A stretch of DNA of 64,000 bases from Candidatus Poribacteria bacterium. GTDB lineage: Bacteria; Poribacteria; WGA-4E; WGA-3G. Of this stretch, positions 1 through 8,113 are shown one piece after another; positions within the stretch are counted from its first letter, which is position 1, and the number at the start of each line of letters is the position of its first letter. The notes under the pieces are model-generated. The model was not told where the DNA came from. It did no database searches and worked only from the letters and a program-made list of their open reading frames with translations. The stretch lies in NCBI GenBank assembly GCA_958295815.1, contig OY282374.1, positions 2,376,856 to 2,440,855 of the forward strand. Direction: 5' to 3'. The position numbers were made by a program, and so were the translations under genes.

Positions 1-1
1 G

Positions 2-439
2 AGCAATATCGAGATAAAGTATACAACAACGCATGAATGGGCTGAGATTCTCGATTCAATGGAATGTAGCGTCGGAATCACCGAACGCGCTCAAGAAATC
101 TATAGCAACATAATTTATATTGAATTACCGTCCCTTAGTGAATATGAGCAAGATGAAATTATGGGGCGTGTTGAAACCTCTGATGGCAGAAATTTTTATA
201 TCCATGCCCCCGTAAGCGGTGAGGTTTATGAGGTCAATGGTGCGCTTGAGGAAGATATTGATCTCATCAATCGTTTCCCGGAGGGTGATGGATGGATTTG
301 TAAACTCCATATTGAGAACCCAAGTGAGATAGAGGCACTTCTTACGCTTCAAGAATATCATGCGTTTGAAGAGGAAGAACTTAATGAAGAGGAATACCTG
401 CCAGAGACCGATTTTTACGAAGACATTGAGGATTATTAA
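2..439 (+). CDS. GcvH-like (glycine cleavage H) protein, 5' truncated
   Basis: Open from base 2 with no start inside the window, so this is the last 145 codons of a gene that begins upstream. The product follows the glycine-cleavage H-protein fold from end to end: THEWAEI near the start, VGITERAQE, IIYIELP, the APVSGEVYEVN strand, and the LINRFPEGDGWICKL hairpin before a helical end. The lipoyl-lysine site is not there: where family members read VESVKA before the xAPVSGEV strand, this protein reads VETSDGRNF. It therefore should not be lipoylated and is unlikely to shuttle aminomethyl groups. A very acidic tail (EEEELNEEEYLPETDFYEDIEDY region) extends beyond the usual end. Fold assignment is firm; the function is unknown. 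Confidence 0.75.
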   Translation, partial: SNIEIKYTTTHEWAEILDSMECSVGITERAQEIYSNIIYIELPSLSEYEQDEIMGRVETSDGRNFYIHAPVSGEVYEVNGALEEDIDLINRFPEGDGWICKLHIENPSEIEALLTLQEYHAFEEEELNEEEYLPETDFYEDIEDY

Positions 440-493
440 ACCTCGAACTATCACATGAAGAAAACCTACGATTGAATCTTGAGGAGGAATGCT

Positions 494-1333
494 ATGTCAG
501 AAACAGAAAAAATTCGAATCGGGCACAGTCCAGATTCTGATGATGCGTTTATGTTCTATGCCTTGGCAAAGGGGCTACTTGAAACCGAACCGTATGAAAT
601 CGTGCATGTTATAGAGGATATTGAGACACTGAATCGGCGGGCACTCGCTGCTGAACTTGAAGTTACAGCGGTCTCTGTTCATGCGTACGCTTATATCGCG
701 AAAGATTATGCGCTCATGCCCTGTGGTGCGAGCATCGGGGATCGCTACGGACCACTCGTTGTTTCTAAAGCACCGATGGACACCCTTGAAGGTAAACGTA
801 TCGCTATCCCCGGCAAAATGACGACTGCCTATCTTACACTCAGTCTTGTCCAACCTAATTTTGAGGCAGAAGTTCGTCCCTTTGATAAAATATTAGATGC
901 TGTTCAACAGGACGAAGTAGACGCAGGACTCATTATTCATGAGGGACAGTTGACTTATGCGCGCGAGGGACTTCACAAAGTCATCGACTTAGGAGAGTGG
1001 TGGTATGAGGAGACAGGACTTCCGTTACCACTTGGTGCTAATGTTATACGGCGTGATCTCGGTACCGAGAAAATTCGTCAGATAACGGCACTACTCAAAC
1101 ACAGCATTCAGTACTCACTTGAACATCGAGCGCGCGGGCTGGAGTACGCAATGACTTATGCCCGCGACATGGAGACGTCTCTTGCTGATAAGTTTGTTGG
1201 GATGTATGTCAATGACTATACTCTTGATTATGGTGAGAAAGGTAGAGCGGGGGTCCGAGAGTTACTGCACCGAGGCAATGACGCAGGTATCATTCCACAT
1301 CGTGTAGACGCTGACTTTGTCACTCTCGATTAA
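494..1333 (+). CDS. MqnA/MqnD/periplasmic-binding-like family protein (menaquinone futalosine pathway type)
   Basis: 279 residues. The start at 494 is preferred over an in-frame ATG at 479 because GAGGAGG (481-487) lies at ribosome-binding distance before it. The N-terminus (IGHSPDSDDAFMFYAL) matches the MqnA/MqnD family, whose proven members act in the futalosine route to menaquinone: MqnD makes 1,4-dihydroxy-6-naphthoate from cyclic dehypoxanthine futalosine. The length fits the family. No signal peptide, so it should be cytoplasmic. Many bacteria carry paralogues with this same variant N-terminus whose substrate is untested, so the MqnD reaction is an inference. It follows the GcvH-like gene by 54 bp and may be co-transcribed with it. 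Confidence 0.75.
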   Translation: MSETEKIRIGHSPDSDDAFMFYALAKGLLETEPYEIVHVIEDIETLNRRALAAELEVTAVSVHAYAYIAKDYALMPCGASIGDRYGPLVVSKAPMDTLEGKRIAIPGKMTTAYLTLSLVQPNFEAEVRPFDKILDAVQQDEVDAGLIIHEGQLTYAREGLHKVIDLGEWWYEETGLPLPLGANVIRRDLGTEKIRQITALLKHSIQYSLEHRARGLEYAMTYARDMETSLADKFVGMYVNDYTLDYGEKGRAGVRELLHRGNDAGIIPHRVDADFVTLD

Positions 1334-1353
1334 TTGTTACGATACTCTCTGTC

Positions 1354-1377
1354 TGGCGAGGTATGTGTACCTCGCCA
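1354..1377 (+). terminator. terminator-like hairpin after the MqnD-type gene
   Basis: Perfect 10-bp stem TGGCGAGGTA / TACCTCGCCA with a four-base loop, 20 bp after the stop of the upstream gene. The tail is only weakly T-rich (CTTTCT), so it may be a pause or a weak terminator. The same GGCGAGG core forms a stronger terminator at 39062-39092. Confidence 0.45.
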
Positions 1378-1397
1378 CTTTCTGTACAAGAGAAACT

Positions 1398-1604
1398 ATG
1401 GATACGAAACGCCGTAGATATTTCCATTTGGAAGACGCTGATGGTGAGAGGCTCGCCTATGGGGTTCTCTATGATGAGGGAAATGTACAGATCCTATGGC
1501 GAGCAGACTACGGCTACACTGCAGAGCAGTATTCCTCCCTCACACAGGTTTTAGGGATGATGGCAGAGATTGCTGTTCTCCGTTTTGAAGACGATGAAGC
1601 GTAG
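1398..1604 (+). CDS. small hypothetical protein
   Basis: 68 residues from ATG 1398, starting MDTKRRRYFHLEDADGERLA. It has a basic start, a beta-rich middle (YGVLYDEGNVQILWRADYG) and an acidic end. No signal peptide, membrane segment or motif that I recognise. An upstream in-frame start at 1317 would overlap the previous gene and run through the hairpin at 1354-1377, so 1398 is preferred. It lies between a plus-strand gene and a convergent minus-strand gene. Codon use is ordinary for the region, which is the main reason to accept it. Confidence 0.45.
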   Translation: MDTKRRRYFHLEDADGERLAYGVLYDEGNVQILWRADYGYTAEQYSSLTQVLGMMAEIAVLRFEDDEA

Positions 1605-1622
1605 AAAATAGAAGATAGGGCA

Positions 1623-2495
1623 CTAACGCAGCCTTCGATCCGCTAATTTGATAATCTCTCCGGTTTCCTGTGCGATGTACATGTAGCCCAACCCATCTAA
1701 TACAATCCCTTCCTGTTCATCACCGGGTAAGAGATATTGCCCCAGAATAGTGCCTTCCCTTTTCAGTTCCACCAATAAGTTGCTTGTATCGCTGACTAAG
1801 ACCAGATGATCACCTTGCGCATCATAAGCCAATCCTGAAATATCAATGAAGTTCATCCGGTATGCGTTGATAATGGTGCCTTCTGCCTTGCGCGTTGTTG
1901 CAGAACGGAGCGGAACCATTACTTCACATATAACTGATGGTTCATCTTTCGGTTTGAGGCTAAACGATTGATTGCCAACCCAGAAGGTCCCTCCTTCTGG
2001 ATGCGAAACATCTGGGACAAAGGCGATGGCTTCAATACCCATACCACCTTTTTTCAAGATTTGTTCGCCTTCAAAATTTCGCGCGATGCTGAATTCTCTC
2101 TGAATACTCAGGGTCTCCGGATCCAGTTCTAGGATTGTCTCGTCGCCTTCCACTACAGCGTACAGCAACCCCGTGTTTGGATTGACTGTGATCCCCTCAA
2201 TATCAAGTTCACTTAGATTTTTTGACTGAACAATATTCCCGTTTAGTTGGGTTTCATAGATACTACCTGAGTCATCGGCGACGAATAGACTCCGCCGTGC
2301 TGCGTGATAGGTTATACCTGAAGGCTCCGCGATTTGCGATTTTGTGATGTTCCCGACCCAATTATATGGAAGTCCGACTGGCCGTGATTCCGCAGTTTTT
2401 TTCGTTGAAATTTCTTCCATCTGGATAAGGAAGTAAACGAGAGCAACACCGATGCTAATAATAGCAATGATCAAGAGCACTTTTTTATACGACAT
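1623..2495 (-). CDS. SdiA-regulated-type beta-propeller, membrane-anchored
   Basis: 290 residues. A short cytoplasmic start (MSYKK) and one hydrophobic segment (about 6-24) anchor the protein to the membrane with the rest outside. The body has the repeated propeller pattern of the SdiA-regulated (YjiK) family: EPSGITYHAARRSLFVADDSG, LDIEGITVNPNTGLLYAV, the acidic EGDETILELD strand, and GIEAIAFVPD. In this family the blades surround a possible ligand or esterase-like pocket, but no reaction has been proved. Good RBS (AGGGGGA) ahead of ATG, with a promoter at 2543-2571. Transcribed alone. Family call is fairly sure, role unknown. Confidence 0.7.
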   Translation of the reverse strand: MSYKKVLLIIAIISIGVALVYFLIQMEEISTKKTAESRPVGLPYNWVGNITKSQIAEPSGITYHAARRSLFVADDSGSIYETQLNGNIVQSKNLSELDIEGITVNPNTGLLYAVVEGDETILELDPETLSIQREFSIARNFEGEQILKKGGMGIEAIAFVPDVSHPEGGTFWVGNQSFSLKPKDEPSVICEVMVPLRSATTRKAEGTIINAYRMNFIDISGLAYDAQGDHLVLVSDTSNLLVELKREGTILGQYLLPGDEQEGIVLDGLGYMYIAQETGEIIKLADRRLR

Positions 2496-2542
2496 TCGGT
2501 TTCCCCCTATTTTGTATTTATAGTGAATTACCGAAGTATGCT

Positions 2543-2571
2543 GGAATATATCAAAAATAGTGTTATGTCAA
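2543..2571 (-). promoter_or_regulatory. sigma-70-type promoter for the SdiA-regulated-type gene
   Basis: On the minus strand, TTGACA (2566-2571), a 17-bp spacer, then TATTCC (2543-2548). Transcription would start near 2536, about 40 bases before the start codon at 2495. Perfect -35; the -10 is weaker, with TATATT overlapping it. Confidence 0.5.
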
Positions 2572-2687
2572 CGTAATCTCTGTGTTAAAATTGTTAAAAG
2601 ATTTTCCACAATACCACTGTATTTCCGGGGCAAAATTCCTGCTTAAAAGCGTCTCTACAATGTTTTGCATATACTATATCATATTTT

Positions 2688-2787
2688 TTGACACCAATCA
2701 ACAAAAAAGTTAGACTTTATAGCAATTTACTTTTTTGTGTGAAACAATATTTTTTCCTTGACAAACTGCCAATGCTAATTGTATCTT
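2688..2787 (+). promoter_or_regulatory. two candidate promoters upstream of the crystallin-domain gene
   Basis: The 446-bp gap 2496-2941 is very AT-rich and lies between divergent genes. It holds two plus-strand matches: TTGACA (2688-2693)-17 bp-TAGACT (2711-2716), and TTGACA (2758-2763)-18 bp-TATCTT (2782-2787). The second would give a leader of about 150 bases before 2942. I see nothing else in this gap. Confidence 0.45.
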
Positions 2788-2941
2788 ATTTTAACTCGCT
2801 ATTTGGTTCACAAGCGATGCGTTAACGTTCTGCTGCAAAATGCGTCTGATTCAGTTAGGTGATATAGATGCTTACTAATGGGATTTGTGAGATCAAACCT
2901 CTATGTTCAGCGTCCGGTGATACTACAAATAAGGATCGGTT

Positions 2942-4357
2942 ATGACTAACATGCCGAGGCTCGTCGTTGAAGTTTATGAACATGTGAACTTTCAAGGACG
3001 TAAAGTAACGCTCATTGAATCCATACCGAATTCCGGGGAAATCGGCGCACAAGATATTATCTCCTCGATTAAGATTTATAAGGGTCCCGGATTCAACGCG
3101 TCGCCAAACTATAAAGCCGTTTTTCATGAGCATGAGAACTATAAGGGACGCCGACTTGTACTCTCCCCTGGGTTCTATCCGAATATTCATGATATCCCCT
3201 ACAACTTCGGGGATGCAATTACGGCTATCAGTTTCAGCCCATCGGCGCATCCGACACCCCCTGAATATGGGGCTGTGCCAGTTATCATCGAAGTGTTTAA
3301 TAATGTAGACTATAGTGGGCAGCGAAGTGTTATAATGCGAGATGTCAGTTCAATGTTCGATGTCGGTATGAACGATACGGTTTCCTCAATTCGTATTCAG
3401 CGAGGTCCCAGTTTTCCATTCAGCGGGTGTCATGTTATTTTCTACGAACACGTAAATTTTGAGGGACGCCGGTTAAATGTGAGTTTAGGTTCTCGAGAAT
3501 TCCAGTTGGCACTTCGCAATCTTAGGGCACTTCCGCATTCGCAATCATTTTCAGATATTATTTCCTCTATAAAGATCGTGCCTTTAGGCGTATTTCGGGT
3601 CTTGGTCGTTGTTGGTGATAGTATGTCAGGCGAACCAGCGGTATTAGAATCGCTCACGACAATAGAAGGGTTAGAGTTCCAATTCACTACGGTGCACGTC
3701 AATGACAATCCTGACAATCGTGGTGATGCCAATAATGCGGTCAAGCTTTCAAGCATCGGACTTTCAGACTACGATATCATCTGGTTTACATGGAACGCGA
3801 CGGGACATGACGGCGAGTATTTTCTTGAAGATGCGGATCGGGCGATTCGAGACTTTGTACGCAAGGGCGGGGTCGTCTGGGCTTCCGCAATGGATAACAA
3901 TATCACTCCACCCGACGGCGTGCATACTACCGAACCGCAGTGGCGTGGAGACTGGTTGCCAGTGAATCAGCATCCGATAAAGGTTATTAATTCCAACGAT
4001 GGCAACGTTCGAGTTACTGATGACGGCCAAAAAACCGGTATGTTTACCTGGCCCCATAAGGTTAACGTTGATACCTTAATAACCGACGACCATTGGGTGA
4101 CAAATGACCGAAGTTACCGAAAATTAGCTGTTAGGGAAGATAACGGTGATGCTGTTAGTCTCCAATTACAGTGGGGAGACGGCTATTATGTCGCTTTTGC
4201 AGTTGATACACGCGATCCACATCGCACTACAGTCGCCAGACCGCTCATTGAGAATGCCCTGTGTTACTTAGCGAACCTGGCGTGGCAGACTTCTCCTCGT
4301 CAACCGCTCAAGGGGCGATACCGGACGCACCTGAGCAGCGAAACAATCTTCCGGTAA
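2942..4357 (+). CDS. beta-gamma-crystallin repeats fused to a ThuA/GATase1-like domain
   Basis: 471 residues. Four Greek-key crystallin motifs fill residues 1-220: VVEVYEHVNFQGRK, AVFHEHENYKGRR, VIIEVFNNVDYSGQR and VIFYEHVNFEGRR, each followed by the second-half strand (DIISSIK, DAITAIS, DTVSSIR, DIISSIK). One of these, NDTVSS, is a full (N/D)(N/D)xx(S/T)S calcium site; the others are partial. The second half (FRVLVVVGDSMSGE, SDYDIIWFTWNATGHDGEY, RDFVRKGGVVWASAMDN) has the Rossmann-like shape of the ThuA/class-I glutamine-amidotransferase group, and I see no nucleophile elbow Cys, so it is probably not catalytic. No signal peptide is visible. The combination suggests a calcium-binding structural or surface protein. 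Confidence 0.7.
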   Translation: MTNMPRLVVEVYEHVNFQGRKVTLIESIPNSGEIGAQDIISSIKIYKGPGFNASPNYKAVFHEHENYKGRRLVLSPGFYPNIHDIPYNFGDAITAISFSPSAHPTPPEYGAVPVIIEVFNNVDYSGQRSVIMRDVSSMFDVGMNDTVSSIRIQRGPSFPFSGCHVIFYEHVNFEGRRLNVSLGSREFQLALRNLRALPHSQSFSDIISSIKIVPLGVFRVLVVVGDSMSGEPAVLESLTTIEGLEFQFTTVHVNDNPDNRGDANNAVKLSSIGLSDYDIIWFTWNATGHDGEYFLEDADRAIRDFVRKGGVVWASAMDNNITPPDGVHTTEPQWRGDWLPVNQHPIKVINSNDGNVRVTDDGQKTGMFTWPHKVNVDTLITDDHWVTNDRSYRKLAVREDNGDAVSLQLQWGDGYYVAFAVDTRDPHRTTVARPLIENALCYLANLAWQTSPRQPLKGRYRTHLSSETIFR

Positions 4358-4429
4358 AGTTTTCTAAGCACGCTATACAAGGCACACCTGTGCCTCTGGT
4401 CTATATTCTATATCTTATAGGAGAATTGA

Positions 4430-6730
4430 ATGCGTTTCATTGCTGTTATCGTCTTCTTGATTGCCATAGCCATTGCTGTCGGATGGTTTGCCTTCAAAAA
4501 TCTTGACAGTCTTGGGGAGAGCGGTGTAATGCGTGTAATATCGTTTGTTATACTCGTCCTGCTTGCTATCTTAGCAGCTTTCGTGGCTATGGTAATCCGC
4601 TACAGGATACCTAAAGCGGATGTGGCACTGGTGCGAACAGGTGGTTCCAAAGAGAAAATTCGTATCACCGGCGGACTTTGGGTTAACACAATCATCCACG
4701 AAATTAAAGAAATCTCTCTTAACACCATGCGGATTGAGGTAATCCGTGAGGGACCAGAGGCGTTAATTACTTATGATTTCAACCGCGGTGATGTAGAAGT
4801 TGTTTTCTACCTTAAGGTTGAACCTGAGCAAAATGATATTTTGCGCGCAGCACAGGCACTCGGTGATAAGTCCATGACACCGGAAACCGTGCGCGAACTG
4901 ATAGAACCCAAGCTTGAAGGTGCTTTGCGAAGCGTAGCCGCCGAAAGCGAAATCCAGGATCTGCTTCAGAAACGCCAAGAGTTTGCTGAAAAAGTCCAAT
5001 CGACATGCGGTGAGGACTTAGAAGTCCAAAATGGATTGACGCTTGAGACTGTTTCGATTATCCGAGTAGACCAGACCCCTGTTGAAACACTGGATGCTGA
5101 AAACCGTTTTGATGCTGTTGGTATTCGTGAAATCACTGAAATCACAGCCGAACAAGAGCGGGAAAAGGAACGGATTGTCCAAGAAAAAGAGGTCGCCATC
5201 GTTCAAATCGAAGTTGACGCGCGTATCCAGAAACTCGAAGCAGAACAGCAACAAGCGTGGGCTGAGTCCGACCAGCAGAAGAATATCGCTATCTATGCCG
5301 CTGAGCGGGAAGCGGAAACCCTGAAATTCCAGTTTGAAATGGAACAAGGTGTCCAAGAACGCGAATACGAGATGAAGCAAGAGGTTGAACGCGCCCGTAT
5401 TGCACAGGAGCAGATCATCCAAGAACGTGAAATTGAGATGAATCGAGACGTTGAAGTCGCTCGTGTCCAGCAAGAACAGGTGGTCGCTGAACGTGAAATT
5501 GAGAAAAATCTCATCGTTGAAACGCAACAAATCGAGCAGTCCAGAGTCGTACAACTCGCCGAAATACAACAGTATCTCACCGTCCAGATGCAGAAGATTG
5601 CTCAGGAACAGACGCTTGCTGTTCGTGAGATAGAGAAGGAATTGACGGTAGAAAAAGCACGTATTGCCCAAGAAGAGGGTGTGTCCTTACGGGATATCGA
5701 GCGCGAGTTGTCGGTGCAGGTAGCACGCTTTGGTCAAGAACAACAGGTCCAGCAGCGTGAAATCGAGAAGAATCTCGTTGTAGAAACCGCACAGATCGAT
5801 CAAATGCGGCAGGTCGAAATCGCTGAAATTTCCAAAAAATTGGCGGTAGAACTGACGCGAATTTCGGCGGATCAACAGGAAGTAATCCGCGGTATTGAAA
5901 AGATACTCATGGTAGAGAAGGCGCGTATTGCCCAAGAAGAGGGTGTGTCTTTACGGGATATCGAGCGCGAGTTGTCGGTGCAGGTAGCACGCTTTGGTCA
6001 AGAACAGCAGGTCCAACAGCGTGAGATTGAGAAGAATCTCGTCGTAGAAACCGCACAGATTGATCAAATGCGACAGGTCGAACTTGCCGAGATTGCGAAG
6101 ACTTTGACGGTGGAGCGGTCCCGCATCGGTCAGGAATTACAGGTTGCTTTAGTCGATGAGGACCGGAAGATTGATATTGCCAACAAACAGCAGGTGACCG
6201 CACTTGCCGAGAAAGAACAGTTAGTTGCTGAAGCCGACCGTATGGGTGCGGAAATCAATGTTACTGCGACAGAACAGGTGAAAGAAGCGGAATGGCAACG
6301 AGAAGTCGCTATTATCGGTGCTGAAGCACAAGCACAACCGATTGAACGTCTTGCGGATGCTGTGCTCGCTGAGGCACGTGCGAAAGCACAAGGCGAAATG
6401 GCTGAGTATGAAGCCCGAAATGTTGCTGAACAACGCGTCCTCGTCCAAGAGGCGATCATGGAACTCATTGATGAATTCCCAGATATTGTGGAACAGTTGA
6501 TGCGACCTGTCGAGAAAATTGATAGCATCAAGATTTTGGATATGGGAAACAACGATGGACAAGGCGGCATTAACCGGAGCAATATGGGCAAACTCGCAAA
6601 TGCCTTACTCGATACAGGTGCTATTTCCCCGATGTTGAAAGAACTTTTTAATTTCGCCGACGTTGATGCCCAGCAGATTACCGATAAAATTGCTGAATAT
6701 CTGGCGGACCTCGTTAATCGTCCGAGTTGA
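4430..6730 (+). CDS. SPFH/flotillin-like membrane protein with 22-residue coiled-coil repeats
   Basis: 766 residues. Two hydrophobic segments (about 3-20 and 32-56) precede an SPFH/band-7 domain (about 57-210). A very long charged coiled coil follows. Twelve consecutive 22-residue units (residues 319-582) share the pattern VExARIxQExxVxxREIEKxLx. Residues with VEKARIAQEEG appear twice, 88 residues apart, as nearly identical blocks of four units, marking a recent duplication at the DNA level. The tail (ADAVLAEARAKAQGEMAEYEARN and beyond) resembles flotillin ends. Flotillins assemble into membrane scaffolds that organise microdomains; the same role here is an inference. RBS AGGAG precedes ATG 4430. 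Confidence 0.85.
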   Translation: MRFIAVIVFLIAIAIAVGWFAFKNLDSLGESGVMRVISFVILVLLAILAAFVAMVIRYRIPKADVALVRTGGSKEKIRITGGLWVNTIIHEIKEISLNTMRIEVIREGPEALITYDFNRGDVEVVFYLKVEPEQNDILRAAQALGDKSMTPETVRELIEPKLEGALRSVAAESEIQDLLQKRQEFAEKVQSTCGEDLEVQNGLTLETVSIIRVDQTPVETLDAENRFDAVGIREITEITAEQEREKERIVQEKEVAIVQIEVDARIQKLEAEQQQAWAESDQQKNIAIYAAEREAETLKFQFEMEQGVQEREYEMKQEVERARIAQEQIIQEREIEMNRDVEVARVQQEQVVAEREIEKNLIVETQQIEQSRVVQLAEIQQYLTVQMQKIAQEQTLAVREIEKELTVEKARIAQEEGVSLRDIERELSVQVARFGQEQQVQQREIEKNLVVETAQIDQMRQVEIAEISKKLAVELTRISADQQEVIRGIEKILMVEKARIAQEEGVSLRDIERELSVQVARFGQEQQVQQREIEKNLVVETAQIDQMRQVELAEIAKTLTVERSRIGQELQVALVDEDRKIDIANKQQVTALAEKEQLVAEADRMGAEINVTATEQVKEAEWQREVAIIGAEAQAQPIERLADAVLAEARAKAQGEMAEYEARNVAEQRVLVQEAIMELIDEFPDIVEQLMRPVEKIDSIKILDMGNNDGQGGINRSNMGKLANALLDTGAISPMLKELFNFADVDAQQITDKIAEYLADLVNRPS
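5384..6175 (+). repeat. twelve in-frame 66-bp repeats, including a 264-bp tandem duplication
   Basis: Twelve units of exactly 22 codons lie end to end inside the flotillin-like gene. A block starting near 5650 recurs 264 bp downstream near 5914 with only scattered silent or conservative differences over roughly 160 bp, then the copies diverge. The unit length (2 x 11) suits a hendecad coiled coil rather than a plain heptad. Confidence 0.85.
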
Positions 6731-6771
6731 TTTCCACATTTCAGTCCCAGCATTTTTCTTAGGAAAAAGAC

Positions 6772-8070
6772 ATGCGACATCAGAGACAGCATACCTCAAG
6801 AAGGCGACCCAGACGTCAGCGATGTCGCACCTGCCGATCCGATAACGGCAAACGCATCTGCCCGGCACTCAACGGTATGTTGATTTGTCCAGAGTGCTGT
6901 AGAGCCAAAAGGGCAAAGATTCCTGGGTGCGATGAAAGATGCCAGTACTACTCGCCGCTTATTGTATCCAGTAAAAACCATCGATCTCCAGAGCTTCCAG
7001 TGCATCGATGTTTTATCAGTCGTTCTAAAGATACAGGTATGTTAATTGTGGTTGGAACTCGGAAACGTCCTGATGGAAATCTGAAGGCGATGTTTGTCCT
7101 CCTCGATCTATGGAAAAAGGGGATCCGAGACTGCTTTTTTGACGCTAACCTTTCCGAGAAACGGTTTGAGAAAATCTCACAGAAAATCGCAAAGCACTAT
7201 AATCTCATGGAACCCATCGATTCCGAAGATGCTGACGAACCCGAAGAACTTGTCCGCTTACCAAAAGATACACTTGTTATTGAGGCAGATGCCGCTGTCC
7301 ACTTAGATAATGGTGTGAGAATCGTGGAGCACGAGGAAGCTTCCGATGGTCGTGCGATCGACAGTATGTACCGTGCGCGCGCAATTTATGAAATTTACAT
7401 ACCAAAAACGGGTAAGTGGTACGTCTGGCTTCGCGTCTTTTTTGGGAAAGGTGATGATTCTTATTGGATTGGGATGGACGACGCAGCCCCCTATCCTTGG
7501 GATCGGGATGGTGGTGAAGGGGCAATCAGAATCTGTCCGGAACACGAAGATAGCACGAAATGGGGACGCTGGCTCTGGCATACCGGTCTTGAAAGTGTCG
7601 TAAACAATAAACAGGGGAGCAGTCCAGCCTTTTTCCAAGTCAAACACGCAGGCTACTATCACCTCTGGTCGAAGGGCAGAGAAGAGGGTTCACGTCTGGA
7701 TCAGATTTTGCTCACTCGCGCCCGAAATTTTGACCCTGAGGTGGAAACGGATGGCAGCGCACTCCCAGTTAAGCATTCACATCAACTTTACGAGTCGGCT
7801 TCTCTTCATGAATGTCAGAAATTAATTCGCCACGCCGTCGAAATATCAACCGCTGTTAATACCGAATTGCCATGGGAATTCAAATACGCACTTCGTGATG
7901 TTTGGGGCGATATTACCCAATTTCCTGAAATAGAAGGATCGCTCTACAAATGTCCGAAATGCGAAGCGAATCTACCACAACAGGCAGTTGACCTAATGAT
8001 ACAACATGCCCAGTCTGATGATATCCAGTTCTATATCTTATGTCGGAAGTGCGGAGGCGAGTTTGATTAA
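6772..8070 (+). CDS. zinc-ribbon protein with galactose-binding-like domain
   Basis: 432 residues. The basic N-terminus holds eight cysteines in about 40 residues (C18, C21, C30, C39, C42, C43, C53, C57), ending in the pattern CCRAKRAKIPGCDERCQYY seen in a planctomycete-type zinc-binding family. A small alpha/beta region follows (VLLDLWKKGIRDCFFD). Residues about 160-330 look like a galactose-binding/CBM-type beta sandwich (YEIYIPKTGKWYVWLRV, DDSYWIGMD, YYHLWSKGREEGSRLDQILL). A second zinc pair lies at the end (CPKCEA, LCRKCGGEFD). RBS AGGAAAAAGAC precedes ATG. Function unknown; metal binding is the only firm inference. Confidence 0.6.
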   Translation: MRHQRQHTSRRRPRRQRCRTCRSDNGKRICPALNGMLICPECCRAKRAKIPGCDERCQYYSPLIVSSKNHRSPELPVHRCFISRSKDTGMLIVVGTRKRPDGNLKAMFVLLDLWKKGIRDCFFDANLSEKRFEKISQKIAKHYNLMEPIDSEDADEPEELVRLPKDTLVIEADAAVHLDNGVRIVEHEEASDGRAIDSMYRARAIYEIYIPKTGKWYVWLRVFFGKGDDSYWIGMDDAAPYPWDRDGGEGAIRICPEHEDSTKWGRWLWHTGLESVVNNKQGSSPAFFQVKHAGYYHLWSKGREEGSRLDQILLTRARNFDPEVETDGSALPVKHSHQLYESASLHECQKLIRHAVEISTAVNTELPWEFKYALRDVWGDITQFPEIEGSLYKCPKCEANLPQQAVDLMIQHAQSDDIQFYILCRKCGGEFD

Positions 8071-8113
8071 GCCTTTTGCCTTGTACCTTTGCGGATCCTT
8101 CCAGTCTACACCA

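Noticed and set aside
4380-4395. A small hairpin AGGCACA/TGTGCCT as terminator
   Set aside because: The loop has only two bases, no T-run follows, and it lies just before a gene that may be co-transcribed.
5018-5671. A long open frame on the minus strand across the flotillin-like gene
   Set aside because: It mirrors the repeated coiled-coil codons on the plus strand, has a low-complexity product and no RBS.
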